From DASTGO01 sp035719045 (lineage in GTDB: Bacteria > Actinomycetota > Actinomycetes > Actinomycetales > Kineosporiaceae): a stretch of 25,714 bases of DNA. The notes under the pieces were generated by a model. The model was not told the origin of the DNA. It was given only the letters and a program-made list of their open reading frames with translations, and searched no databases. The stretch covers positions 1-25,714 of the forward strand of contig DASTGO010000287.1 of NCBI GenBank assembly GCA_035719045.1. Reading direction: 5' to 3'. Positions 8,019-16,611 of the stretch are shown here, one piece after another. How positions within the stretch are numbered: the stretch's first letter is position 1; every line of letters starts with the position of its first letter. Both the position numbers and the translations under genes were made by a program.

Positions 8019-8106
8019 GGCGCGGTCGCAGTCGGTGAGTCCGGGCCCACCGGTGACGGATCCGGCGGGTAATCGGTTACGAACGGTCACGACAGGAGCT
8101 GAGTCC

Positions 8107-10851
8107 ATGCGCGGCAGGGCCGCCAGTTCGAGCGGGTCGCCCCGGCCCGGGCGCCAGTGGGGGGCCGATCGGCGGACCGCGCCGTTGTCCAAGGTCCCGA
8201 CGGCCGTGTCTGACCGCCGGATCGCCTCGGGTCGGCTGGCGATCGTGCTCACCGTGTCGGCCTGGGTCGGCTACGTCGCCTACACCGTGGAGCAGCAGTT
8301 CCTGGCGGGACGGGCGGACAGTTCGCGGCTGGTCATCGAGGCCGTCGTCTACCTGCTGGTGGTGACCGCCCTGGCGGCGTCCGCGATCGCCTACCTCACC
8401 GCGCGGATCGGGTTCTTCTACCGGTCCCGGGCCCATCGCCGGGCCCCGCGGGTGGCCCTGGACGAGTTCTTCGACCAGCTGACACCCTCCGTGACCGTGC
8501 TGGTGCCCTCCTACCAGGAGGATGCGCGGGTGATCCGGACGACCCTGCTGTCCGCCGCCCTGCAGGAACAGCCCGGCCTGCGCGTGGTGCTGCTCGTGGA
8601 CGACCCGCACGTTCCCCGCGACGCGCGGGCCCGGGACCTGCTGGAGCAGGCACGTCGGCTGCCGGGCGAGCTGGCCGCGGAGCTGTCCATCCCCGCGCAC
8701 CGGTTCGCACTGGCGCAGAAGGGTTTCCGTGCTGCCCTTGCGGCCGGATCGGCGCCGACGCTGGCCGAGGTCACGGCTCTGGCCGGACACTACGAGTACG
8801 CCGTGGAGTGGTTGCGGGCCGCCGGGGCCCGGCACGAGATCGTCGACCACACCGACCAGTTCTTCGTCGACCACGTGCTCGGTGCCCTTGCCGGGGACCT
8901 GCAGCGGGTGGCCACCGCGCTGCGGCAGTCCATCGAGCAGCGGCGCGTCCCCGCCGAGCAGCGGCTGTGGCAGCTGCACCGCCGGCTGGTGTCCACGTTC
9001 GGGGTGCAGCTGAGCAGCTTCGAGCGCAAGCGGTACGTGTCGCTGTCCCATGAGCCGAACAAGGCGATGAACCTCAACAGCTACATCGGCCTGATGGGTG
9101 GGGCGTACCGGGAGGCGATGACACCGCTCGGGCTCGCGCTGCTGCCCTGCGACCCGGGCGAGGCCGAACTGGTCGTCTCCGACCCGGACTATGTGCTCAC
9201 CCTCGACGCCGACTCTGTGCTGCTGCCGGAGTACTGTGCCCGGCTGGTGCAGGCCCTCAGCCAGGGAGCCAACGCCCGCCAGGGCGTGGCCCAGACGCCC
9301 TACTCCGCCTTCCCCGGTGCGGCCACCCGGATCGAGCGGATCTCCGGGGCCACCACGGATCTGCAGCACATCCTGCATCAGGGGATGACGCACTACGGCG
9401 CCACGTTCTGGGTGGGGGCGAACGCGGTGCTGCGCAAGGCCGCGCTGGACGAGATCGTCCAGGTGGACTACGACGGCGACTGGGAGATCCGCCGCTACAT
9501 CAGCGACCGGACCGTCATCGAGGACACCGAGTCCACCATCGACCTGGGGATCCGGGGCTGGTCGCTGCTGAACTACCCCGAACGCCTCGCCTACAGTGCG
9601 ACCCCGCCGGACTTCGGCTCGCTGTGCATCCAGCGGCAGCGCTGGGCCAACGGCGGCCTGCTCATCCTGTCCAAGCTGCGCGAGCAGGTCCGGGCGCGAC
9701 GGCAACGCGGTGAGCGGACCGGCTTCGGTGAGCTGTTCCTGCGCGTGAACTACATGGCGTCGATCTTCTGGAGCTCGGTCTGTCTGGTGATCATGCTCGC
9801 GTACCCGTTCAACGCCGAGCTGCTCAACCCGATCCTGCTGCTGATCTCGGTGCCGTACTTCCTGGCGATGGCCTCGGACCTGAGGTTCTGCGGGTACAAG
9901 CGGCTGGACGTGCTGCGGATCTACGGCTTCAACCTGATCCTGCTGCCGGTCAACCTGTCCGGGTCGTTCGCGTCGATCCTGCAACTGCTCACCGGGGAGA
10001 AGAGCGCCTTCAGACGGACCCCGAAGGTCCGCAACCGGACCACCGCGGGGACGTCGTTCCTGCTGCTGCCCTGGGTGCTGATCGCGTTGTCCGGGTACAC
10101 GATCTGGCTGGACCTGCGCCTGGACCGGTGGGTGAACCTCGCCTTCGCCTCGCTGAACGCCGTGCTCGCCTTCTATGCCGTGGTCGCCTTCGTCGGGCTC
10201 GGCAACACCCTGGTCGACCTGTGGGTGCATCTGCGTGGCTGGCTGTACCGCCCGGTGCCGCAGCGGTCGGCGAACCCGTCGGACCTGACGCAGTCGCTCG
10301 AGCTGTCCCTGCTCGTCCCGGCCGCCCCCGCCGGGGGAAGCACGTACACGCTGTGGTCCGAGGGCAAGGCCCCGCTGGGCGGCGCAGCGGGCGCTGGCGG
10401 GACCTATGCCGGAAACACCCACGGCGGCACTGTCCATCCCCTGCCGCCGGTGCTGTCCGGGCCCACGGGCGACGGCCGCGACCTCGACCCCGAGTCGGCT
10501 GACAGGCGTTACCCCAATGGATCCCGGCCGGCCGTCCTGTGTGCGGCCGCCGAACCGGAACCGGGCGAGCCCCCGATCCTGGTCCGGCGGGCGGACTCGC
10601 CTGCCGGCCAGGGCACGCCCGCGACCATCGACGTGACGGACGCCGCGGTCGCCGCCATGGCCGCTGCCGGACCGACCGGCCCGGTCGGGGCACCGGCCCC
10701 GGAGCAGCCGGCCGCCGGGACCTGTGAACCTGTGGCGAGCGATCCCGAACCCTCCGAGCTCGTGGCCTCGGTACCCGTCACCTCCGAGGCCAGAATCGCC
10801 GACGTCGAGACCGAGGCGGATGTCGTCGGAGCCGAGACCGCCGAACTCTGA
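8107..10851 (+). CDS. Cellulose-synthase-like processive glycosyltransferase, family 2
   Basis: A 914-residue membrane protein; AGGAG eight bases before the ATG at 8107 sets the start. Two N-terminal TM segments (about 42-62 and 76-100) precede the GT-A domain. The family motifs are all visible: SVTVLVPSYQED (128-139), LVDDP with D165/D166, LDADS (366-370) as the DxD metal site, IEDTEST (471-477) with the catalytic acidic residues, and QRQRW (509-513). Several TM segments follow (about 535-740). The last 150 residues are Pro/Ala/Glu-rich and probably disordered, with no PilZ domain. About 200 residues separate D165 from the DxD, far more than the roughly 70 in BcsA, so an extra helical insertion is present. 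It should polymerise a nucleotide sugar into a beta-linked polysaccharide and export it; the sugar cannot be told. Confidence 0.88.
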   Translation: MRGRAASSSGSPRPGRQWGADRRTAPLSKVPTAVSDRRIASGRLAIVLTVSAWVGYVAYTVEQQFLAGRADSSRLVIEAVVYLLVVTALAASAIAYLTARIGFFYRSRAHRRAPRVALDEFFDQLTPSVTVLVPSYQEDARVIRTTLLSAALQEQPGLRVVLLVDDPHVPRDARARDLLEQARRLPGELAAELSIPAHRFALAQKGFRAALAAGSAPTLAEVTALAGHYEYAVEWLRAAGARHEIVDHTDQFFVDHVLGALAGDLQRVATALRQSIEQRRVPAEQRLWQLHRRLVSTFGVQLSSFERKRYVSLSHEPNKAMNLNSYIGLMGGAYREAMTPLGLALLPCDPGEAELVVSDPDYVLTLDADSVLLPEYCARLVQALSQGANARQGVAQTPYSAFPGAATRIERISGATTDLQHILHQGMTHYGATFWVGANAVLRKAALDEIVQVDYDGDWEIRRYISDRTVIEDTESTIDLGIRGWSLLNYPERLAYSATPPDFGSLCIQRQRWANGGLLILSKLREQVRARRQRGERTGFGELFLRVNYMASIFWSSVCLVIMLAYPFNAELLNPILLLISVPYFLAMASDLRFCGYKRLDVLRIYGFNLILLPVNLSGSFASILQLLTGEKSAFRRTPKVRNRTTAGTSFLLLPWVLIALSGYTIWLDLRLDRWVNLAFASLNAVLAFYAVVAFVGLGNTLVDLWVHLRGWLYRPVPQRSANPSDLTQSLELSLLVPAAPAGGSTYTLWSEGKAPLGGAAGAGGTYAGNTHGGTVHPLPPVLSGPTGDGRDLDPESADRRYPNGSRPAVLCAAAEPEPGEPPILVRRADSPAGQGTPATIDVTDAAVAAMAAAGPTGPVGAPAPEQPAAGTCEPVASDPEPSELVASVPVTSEARIADVETEADVVGAETAEL

Positions 10852-10917
10852 AACACGTTCTGCCGCTTCATGTTCACGGCACCTCGAGCTGGTTGACCGG
10901 ACTCCGACCGGCCAGCC

Positions 10918-10963
10918 CCCGTCACGCCCGGACCGCACGCCTCCACGGTCCGGGCGTGACGGG
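10918..10963. terminator. Strong bidirectional terminator, 18-bp perfect stem
   Basis: Bases 10918-10935 (CCCGTCACGCCCGGACCG) and 10946-10963 pair without a mismatch around a ten-base loop and are followed by TTT on the + strand. It lies between the convergent ends of the GT2 gene and the RibD_C-type gene and can serve both. Confidence 0.85.
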
Positions 10964-11050
10964 TTTGGGCCGCGGAGTCAGCATCGGCGTGTCCTCCTCC
11001 ACCGCTGCGATCCCGGCTTGGGGCACTGGGGCCCCTTCCTCATCCGGACC

Positions 11051-11812
11051 TCAGGCGGGCGGTGCGTCGGCGCGCAGGTAGCGGGTGAACAGGAAGTCGC
11101 GCGCGGTGATGACCTGGACCAGCCGGTACCGGCCGGGCTCAGGCGCCGCCTCACCGAGCGGGATCTGCCCGCCGCCGGCCATCAGCGGAGACAGGGCCAG
11201 GTCCAGCTCGTCGAGGCAGCCGGACCGGGCGAGTTCCCCGAGCAGATGCGGGCCACCCTCGCAGACCACCCGCCGCAGGCCCCGGTCGTCGAGCAGGCGC
11301 AGCAGCGAGGCGGCCCGGACCCGCTCCCCGGGCAGCACGACGACGTCGGCGTGCGCGCGGGCGACCTCGAGGGCTGCGGGGTCGCAGGACCGCGCGGTGA
11401 CGACCAGCGGCGGACAGGTGGACTCGTGGAAGGCGGCCTCCTCCCAGGGCAGGTCCAGGGAACGGCTGACCAGGACCAGCGTGGGGGCGGGCCGCAGCCC
11501 TCGCCGCACCCGGTCACGGGACTGTTCTTCCGCCGGGCGCTGCGGCCGGTAGCGCTCGGCCCGGAAGGTGCTGGCACCGATCAGGACCGCATCGCAGTAG
11601 CGCCGGACCTCCGCCATGATCAACCGGTCCACCGGTGATGAGAGGGGTGCGCTGCGTCCGTCGGCGCCGACGCTCCCGCCGTCGAGCGTGGCGACCATCA
11701 TCCCCCGGACCCAGGGCCGCCCGTCCGGCCACGGGTAGGCCGCCGCCAGGTCGCCCGCGCTGAGCGGGCCCGAGCGCTCGCCGATCACCATCGTCATGTC
11801 CGCAGTCGTCAC
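11051..11812 (-). CDS. RibD C-terminal / dihydrofolate-reductase-fold reductase
   Basis: A 253-residue protein; GGAGG six bases before the GTG at 11812 supports this start over the later ATGs at 11797 and 11791. It matches the RibD_C (pyrimidine reductase-like) family: MMVATLDGGSVGADGRS near residue 32, then DRLIMAEVRRYCDAVLIGAST, and the NADPH-binding-type segment VCEGGPHLLGELARSG followed by DELDLALSPLMAGGG. There is no deaminase domain, so it is not a full RibD. Members reduce a ribosylamino-pyrimidine in riboflavin synthesis or act on unrelated substrates. It stands alone between convergent and divergent neighbours, with no riboflavin genes near, so its substrate is unknown. Confidence 0.85.
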   Translation of the reverse strand: MTTADMTMVIGERSGPLSAGDLAAAYPWPDGRPWVRGMMVATLDGGSVGADGRSAPLSSPVDRLIMAEVRRYCDAVLIGASTFRAERYRPQRPAEEQSRDRVRRGLRPAPTLVLVSRSLDLPWEEAAFHESTCPPLVVTARSCDPAALEVARAHADVVVLPGERVRAASLLRLLDDRGLRRVVCEGGPHLLGELARSGCLDELDLALSPLMAGGGQIPLGEAAPEPGRYRLVQVITARDFLFTRYLRADAPPA

Positions 11813-12148
11813 CGCGCCCCTCCACGTCGGCGGATCGCACCCTCCCGGACCCGGCATCCCGTCATCGGCTGCACCCCGGGCGTGTGCAGGTCGCCGTTCC
11901 GGAACCCCACCGGGGCCCTGCCGGTCCGACTATTCTGCCGGGACCCCGGAGGTGACTCCGGCCGCCGTGGATCGTTCTCGTGGTCTGCGAACGGCTGGGA
12001 GCCGGTGTCCGGGCACCCGCGTCCCAGGCTGCTCCGATCAGGTCATCTCGGCCGTAGCGGATCCACCCGGGCAGGCCGGGCACCGATCAGGTGTCGAGAG
12101 GTGTCCCGTGCCCTGCACCGTGCGCGGGCACGGCCGAAGGAGGGCTGG
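11813..12148. other. Divergent intergenic region, RibD_C-type / GGDEF-EAL
   Basis: About 335 bases. CCGATCAGGT occurs twice as a direct repeat (12034-12043 and 12083-12092), 49 bases apart, in the likely promoter region of the GGDEF-EAL gene. TATTCT near 11931 could be a -10 box but no -35 is clear. The reading frame of the downstream gene extends upstream to 11882 without family similarity. Confidence 0.45.
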
Positions 12149-14476
12149 GTGGCGAGTGCGCCGGTGACCCGACGCCGGCTCCGCCGGGTCGGTCTCCGTT
12201 CCGTGCTTGCCCTGCTCAGCTGGGTCATCCCGGTGAGCTACTTCGGGGTGTCGGTCGCGACGGCCCGGGACCCGGTGGGCGTCCTGCTGCACGGCTCCGA
12301 CGCGACCGAGAACGTCCTGCTCTCCGCGGCGATCCCGGTGTTCTTCCTGGTGCTCCTGCTGCGCCTGCTGCTGGTTGCCTGGCAGGAACGCGAGCGTGCG
12401 GTGGGCCTGCTGGCGATGGCCGCCGGGCTGCTGCTGTACGGCAGTGGCGCGGCCAGCGTCGCGCTCGAAGGTTCCGTGGCCACGGTCCGCTACCCGGCGC
12501 CGGGCGAGGTCTGGATGCTGACCGGGTACCTGGGCTTCGCCGCCTACCTGTACCTGTGGTCCGGCAGCCAGGGGGAGACCCTGCTCCGGTCGCGTGCCGC
12601 GCTGGGATCGGTGATCACCTTCGGCGGTGCGCTGTGCCTGAGCGGGATCCTGCTCGCGCTGCCGGTGGCGGCGGACTTCGGCAGGCAGGGGCTGTCGCTG
12701 CTCGTCGCGGTCCTCACCCCGACCCTGGACCTGGCGTTGACCCTCCTGGTGGCCAGCCAGGTGCTGTCCGGTAGCCGTCCCGGTTCGTGGGCGACCGGCC
12801 GACTGGCGGCGGCGTTCGCGTCCCTGGGGGTCGCGGACACGGCGATGACGCACTACATGGCGCAGGGGACCTACAGTCAGGGCCTGATCACTGACGCCCT
12901 GCTGGCCCTCGGGTTCTGGCTGATGGTGTCCGGGGCGGTGGCGGATCAGGCCCGGAACCGGCCGGTGCGGCACCGGATGGGCGCCAACTTCGTCACGGTG
13001 ACGGCCGCCGCCGCAGCCGTGATCCTGCTCCTGGTCCGCCCGCAGCGCAGCGCCGGCATCCTGCTCCTCTTCTTCGCGGTGACCACGCTGCTCGCCGTCG
13101 GGGGGCGGCTGCTGCTGGCCCTGCACGAGGCGACCGGGGCGGCGGAGGCGTACCGTCTGTCGCTCACCGATGACCTGACCGCCCTGCCGAACCGGCGCGC
13201 CCTGCTCAAGCGCCTCACCGAGCGGATGGCGGAGGGTGCGCCGACCGCCCTCCTGCTGCTGGATCTCGACGGTTTCAAGGAGATCAACGACACCCTCGGC
13301 CACGCCGCCGGGGACGCCGTCCTGCACGTGATCGCCACCCGCCTGTCCCGGACGCCATCGGGGGCCCTCCTGGTCTCCCGGCTCGGCGGGGACGAGTTCG
13401 CGCTGGTGTTCGACACCGTGGATGCCGAGATCGCCGTGCGGATCGCGCACACGATCCGGGCCCTCATCCGCAAGGCGGTGGATGTCGACGGCATCGAGCT
13501 GTCCGTCGACTGCTCGATCGGCGTCTCCCTCAGCGGGACCGGTCCGGGCACCCGGCTGCAGGACCACAAGGAACTCCTGCGCCGGGCGGATGTGGCGATG
13601 TACCAGGCGAAGGCCGGCCGGGAAGGGGCCGAGGTGTACGACCCGGCCCGCGACGAGTTCTCCCGCTACCGGTTGCAGCTGGCCCAGGAACTCGCCCGCG
13701 GCATCGCCAGCGGGCAGTTGGTGATCTGGTACCAGCCGCAGGTGGACGCCTGCAGCGGCGAACTGGTCTCCCTGGAGGCGCTGGTCCGGTGGCAGCACCC
13801 CGAACGTGGCCTGGTGCCGCCCGGTGACTTCCTCCCGGTGGCCCGCCGCGCGGGGTTGATGCCGCTGCTCACCGAGACCGTGTTCCGTGAGGCCCTCGAC
13901 GACGCCGCCGCCTGGCACCGGGCGGGGCTGGACGTCGGGGTGAGCATCAACGTGGCACCCGCCGAACTGCTGTCGGCGCCGGTGATGAGCGCGCTCATCA
14001 CGCGGGTGAAGGAGATCGGCCTGCCGCCGGCACAGGTCGTCATCGAGGTCACCGAGGACTCGTTCCTGTCCCAGCCGGAACGCACCTTCGACGTGATCAT
14101 GGGCTTGCGCGGCAACGGGTTGCAGGTCTCGATCGACGACTACGGGACCGGCTTCTCCTCGCTGAACTACCTGAAGAGCCTGCCGGTCCATGAGCTGAAG
14201 ATGGACCAGTCGTTCGTCCGCGACATCCTGGTCGACCCCCGGGCCCAGGTGATCGTCGCGTCGACGATCAAGCTCGCCCGTGGCCTGAACCTGAGGCTCG
14301 TGGCCGAGGGGGTCGAGGACGCCCAGGTCGCCCGGGTGCTGGCGGACATGGGAGTCGACCTGCTGCAGGGCTACCACTTCGCCAAGCCGATGCCGGTCGA
14401 CCAGATCTTCGACTGGGTCGCGGGCCGGGCGTCGAAGCTGCAGGTCCTGGCTCCGCGCCAGGGATCCGAGTCCTGA
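12149..14476 (+). CDS. Membrane GGDEF-EAL protein (c-di-GMP synthesis/hydrolysis)
   Basis: A 775-residue protein; GGAGG five bases before the GTG at 12149 sets the start. The first 315 residues are mostly hydrophobic with about eight or nine TM segments and no recognised ligand domain. The GGDEF domain (about 325-490) has LSLTDDLTALPNRRAL, LLLLDLDGFKEINDTLGHAAGD and an intact GGDEF at 413-417. The RxxD inhibitory site expected just before it is absent (SGALLVSRLGGDEF). The EAL domain (about 505-760) has EAL at 543-545, SINVAPAELL, VIEVTED, IDDYGTGFSSLNYLKSLPV, ELKMDQSFV, AEGVED and QGYHFAKPM, so the metal-binding and catalytic residues look complete. It could therefore be bifunctional, making and breaking c-di-GMP. 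The polysaccharide genes 1-5 kb upstream are possible targets of such signalling, by inference only. Confidence 0.95.
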   Translation: MASAPVTRRRLRRVGLRSVLALLSWVIPVSYFGVSVATARDPVGVLLHGSDATENVLLSAAIPVFFLVLLLRLLLVAWQERERAVGLLAMAAGLLLYGSGAASVALEGSVATVRYPAPGEVWMLTGYLGFAAYLYLWSGSQGETLLRSRAALGSVITFGGALCLSGILLALPVAADFGRQGLSLLVAVLTPTLDLALTLLVASQVLSGSRPGSWATGRLAAAFASLGVADTAMTHYMAQGTYSQGLITDALLALGFWLMVSGAVADQARNRPVRHRMGANFVTVTAAAAAVILLLVRPQRSAGILLLFFAVTTLLAVGGRLLLALHEATGAAEAYRLSLTDDLTALPNRRALLKRLTERMAEGAPTALLLLDLDGFKEINDTLGHAAGDAVLHVIATRLSRTPSGALLVSRLGGDEFALVFDTVDAEIAVRIAHTIRALIRKAVDVDGIELSVDCSIGVSLSGTGPGTRLQDHKELLRRADVAMYQAKAGREGAEVYDPARDEFSRYRLQLAQELARGIASGQLVIWYQPQVDACSGELVSLEALVRWQHPERGLVPPGDFLPVARRAGLMPLLTETVFREALDDAAAWHRAGLDVGVSINVAPAELLSAPVMSALITRVKEIGLPPAQVVIEVTEDSFLSQPERTFDVIMGLRGNGLQVSIDDYGTGFSSLNYLKSLPVHELKMDQSFVRDILVDPRAQVIVASTIKLARGLNLRLVAEGVEDAQVARVLADMGVDLLQGYHFAKPMPVDQIFDWVAGRASKLQVLAPRQGSES

Positions 14477-14500
14477 GCCCGGCCCGCTGACCTCCGCGCG

Positions 14501-15475
14501 TCACACGGCCGGTGGGGTGGCGGTCCCGGACAGTTCCGCCTGGGCCCGGGTCAGGCCGCGCACGACCGGGATCCACGCAAGGTAGGCGGCGAGGCAGACC
14601 AGGGCGATCAGCACCTGGAGCCCCGGTGCGATCCCCTGGTGCGGATCGGGAGCCCCGGTCGCCCCGGCCCGGAACCCGGACATGAACTCCTGCCGGCCTG
14701 CCAGGTTGGTCAGCACCACGAAGGTCACCCACAGGCCCCACCACAGGCCTGTGGACCGGTAGCGGCTGCGCTTGCTCCCGCCGCCCGGCAGGGCACGGGA
14801 GGTGATCCGCCAGCTGTCGTCGACGAGCTGCTTGGGGAACCACCACGCCACGACCGGAACCCACCACCCCAGCCAGGCCCACACCGCCGAGCGACGCAGA
14901 CCGGCCGGGTCGATCAGCGCGGCATTCTCCCTGGCCCGCATCAGCCACAGCGATCCGACGATCCACAGGGGAAGTTCGGCGAGCAGGCTGAGCAGCCCGA
15001 AGGCGTCGTAGGCCGTGAAGAACACGGGGTCATCGCCCCGGGCCGCGGCCGCGTCGTAGGCGTCGACCGCCGAGAACGACGTGACCGCCGTGAGCACCTG
15101 GAGCAGCACGAAGATCCCGCCCAGGATGAGCATGGCGATCGCGAGGCCCGAGTTGTTCAGCGCGGGCGGCCGCCACCCTTGGGGCCAGGCACCGGGCTGC
15201 CCGTACCCGTAGGAGGGCGGGTACCCGTACCCCGGCGGGGCGGGGGGATAGCCGTACCCCGGGGCAGGAGGCGGGTACCCGTACCCCGGGGCGGGCGGCG
15301 GTGGCATCGCCGGTCCGGGCGGGGGCGGCGGCAGGAGAGGTCCGGGCGCGGACGGCGTCGCCGACCCGGGCGTGGACGCCTGCGGGGTCACCGGTGCGTG
15401 GTCCGGCGGCTGCCAGGGCGCAGTCGGGGACGGTGGGGCTGCCGGCACTTCAGGGGAGCCGGGGGACTCGGTCAT
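14501..15475 (-). CDS. DUF4328 membrane protein with Pro/Gly/Tyr-rich N-terminus
   Basis: A 324-residue protein starting at the ATG at 15475, with GAGG five bases upstream. Residues 1-115 are low complexity, with repeated PGYGYPP units, and probably lie in the cytoplasm as a flexible region. Four TM segments follow: LNNSGLAIAMLILGGIFVLL..., the LLSLLAELPLWIVGSLWLM segment, WAWLGWWVPVVAWWFPKQ, and two near the end. The pattern WW-P-...-WWFPKQLVDDSWR is typical of DUF4328 (PF14219) from memory. Function of the family is unknown. It converges with the GGDEF-EAL gene, with only 24 bases between stops. Confidence 0.85.
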   Translation of the reverse strand: MTESPGSPEVPAAPPSPTAPWQPPDHAPVTPQASTPGSATPSAPGPLLPPPPPGPAMPPPPAPGYGYPPPAPGYGYPPAPPGYGYPPSYGYGQPGAWPQGWRPPALNNSGLAIAMLILGGIFVLLQVLTAVTSFSAVDAYDAAAARGDDPVFFTAYDAFGLLSLLAELPLWIVGSLWLMRARENAALIDPAGLRRSAVWAWLGWWVPVVAWWFPKQLVDDSWRITSRALPGGGSKRSRYRSTGLWWGLWVTFVVLTNLAGRQEFMSGFRAGATGAPDPHQGIAPGLQVLIALVCLAAYLAWIPVVRGLTRAQAELSGTATPPAV

Positions 15476-15555
15476 GGCCACCTCATCAGCTGTCCGGGCA
15501 CCGTGCACCGGAAACGATCTCGCCGGGCGCAGGCTAGGGCATCGGACACCGCGAC

Positions 15556-15746
15556 GATGTGACCGCCTGCGCCACCTGGACGAGGACGAGGATCCCGCCC
15601 AGTACGAGGTCGCGTTCGCGAGAACCGAGGGGTCCTTCGGGAGCCGTTCGCTGGCCCAGCCGTCCCCGGACGGCATCCGCCCGCTGACCGACGCCCTGGC
15701 CGCCGCCGCGGTGACCCCGGTGGTGCCCGGGACGGTCAGCGCGTGA
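15556..15746 (+). pseudogene. Probable 3' remnant of an unknown gene
   Basis: From about 15556 to the TGA at 15744-15746 the + frame reads RLRHLDEDEDPAQYEVAF... ...LTDALAAAAVTPVVPGTVSA with almost every codon ending in G or C. Upstream of 15556 the same frame loses that bias and has no credible start. This is what the tail of a deleted gene looks like. The opposite strand of 15560-15635 resembles the first TM segment of the adjacent DUF4328 gene (LVLGGILVLVQV versus LILGGIFVLLQV), so a decayed DUF4328 copy is the other reading. Confidence 0.35.
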
Positions 15747-15773
15747 CGGCGGCAGCGGATCAGGCGCAGGCGG

Positions 15774-16556
15774 TCACGAGGCGCGGGCGGCGCTCACGGT
15801 GAGCTCGGCGAGCAGCTTCGGCACGTTGTTGACGCACAGGGCGTCGGCCCCGGCGGCGAGCAGCTCCCGCCCGAACTTCACCCCGGGACACCAGGCCATC
15901 AGCTCCAGCCCGGCGCCGTGCACCGTCTCGACGATCCGCGGCAGGGGGTACTGCAGATGCCGAGGTTCGATCTTGTTGGGCTTCAGCGACCCACCGTGCA
16001 GGGCGAGCACCTGGACGTCCAGATGCGCCGCCGCCGCCACGGCGTGACCAGCCGGGAACTCCACCCAGGTCAGCAGCCCACGCGGCACCCCGGGGGCCAG
16101 TTCCCGGGCGATCGTCAGGCCACCGGCGTCGAAGGAGGTGATCAGCGTGGGCCGCCGGGCGGCCTCCCGGGTGGCGATCGGGGCCAGCAGCCCGGTCGTC
16201 GTCCGCAGCCGGTCACGCTGGGCGTCGGCCAGGTCGGACTTCACGTCGAAGTCGACCCCGACGTGGGGCGGCAGCGCCTCCAGCAGGGTCTCCAGCCGCA
16301 GTGCGCCTGAGGCGGCGGCCTGTTCCCCGGTGAGATCGCAGTAGAAAGCGCCGTCGTCACGGGCCGGGTTGTGGGTGACCACGAGGACGTCGTCGCTGGT
16401 CCGGCGGACGTCGACCTCGACCCAGTCCAGGCCGAACCCGACCGCGGCCAGGAACGACTCCAGCGTGTTCTCGACGTACCCGTCGACCACGCCCCGGCCG
16501 CAACCGCGATGCCCCAGGATCGCTGCCCGGGACCCGAAGACACCGTAGGTGCTCAT
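15774..16556 (-). CDS. Glycerophosphodiester phosphodiesterase
   Basis: A 260-residue cytoplasmic GDPD-family TIM barrel. Visible are ILGHRGCGRG with the catalytic HRG, YVENTLESFLAAV (the ENT motif), LDWVEVDVRRTSDDVLVVTHNP (E-x-D metal ligands and the second catalytic His in THN), and VDFDVKSD. At the C-terminus GLELMAWCPG and ALCVNNVPKLL fit the family's W-T/C and NxP elements. It cleaves glycerophosphodiesters to glycerol-3-phosphate and an alcohol. It lies 55 bases after a teichoic-acid-type glycerophosphotransferase, with a hairpin between, which suggests a role in recycling or trimming glycerol-phosphate polymers or their precursors. The ribosome binding site is weak. Confidence 0.9.
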   Translation of the reverse strand: MSTYGVFGSRAAILGHRGCGRGVVDGYVENTLESFLAAVGFGLDWVEVDVRRTSDDVLVVTHNPARDDGAFYCDLTGEQAAASGALRLETLLEALPPHVGVDFDVKSDLADAQRDRLRTTTGLLAPIATREAARRPTLITSFDAGGLTIARELAPGVPRGLLTWVEFPAGHAVAAAAHLDVQVLALHGGSLKPNKIEPRHLQYPLPRIVETVHGAGLELMAWCPGVKFGRELLAAGADALCVNNVPKLLAELTVSAARAS

Positions 16557-16573
16557 ACGTCGGCCGCCGTGCC

Positions 16574-16604
16574 GCGCCGCCGGCGGGTGGGCCGCCGGCG
16601 GCGC
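16574..16604 (-). terminator. Hairpin between the glycerophosphotransferase and GDPD genes
   Basis: GCGCCGCCGG (16574-16583) and CCGGCGGCGC (16595-16604) pair perfectly around an 11-base loop, eight bases past the upstream gene's stop. It may end or attenuate the transcript before the GDPD gene, or just punctuate an operon. Confidence 0.55.
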
Positions 16605-16611
16605 CGGCGGA

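Noticed and set aside
8077..10938. 953-codon - strand frame opposite the GT2 gene
   Set aside because: The + strand has all GT2 motifs; the antisense frame is a by-product of GC3 bias.
12038..14377. 779-codon - strand frame opposite the GGDEF-EAL gene
   Set aside because: Antisense shadow of a gene with intact GGDEF and EAL motifs.
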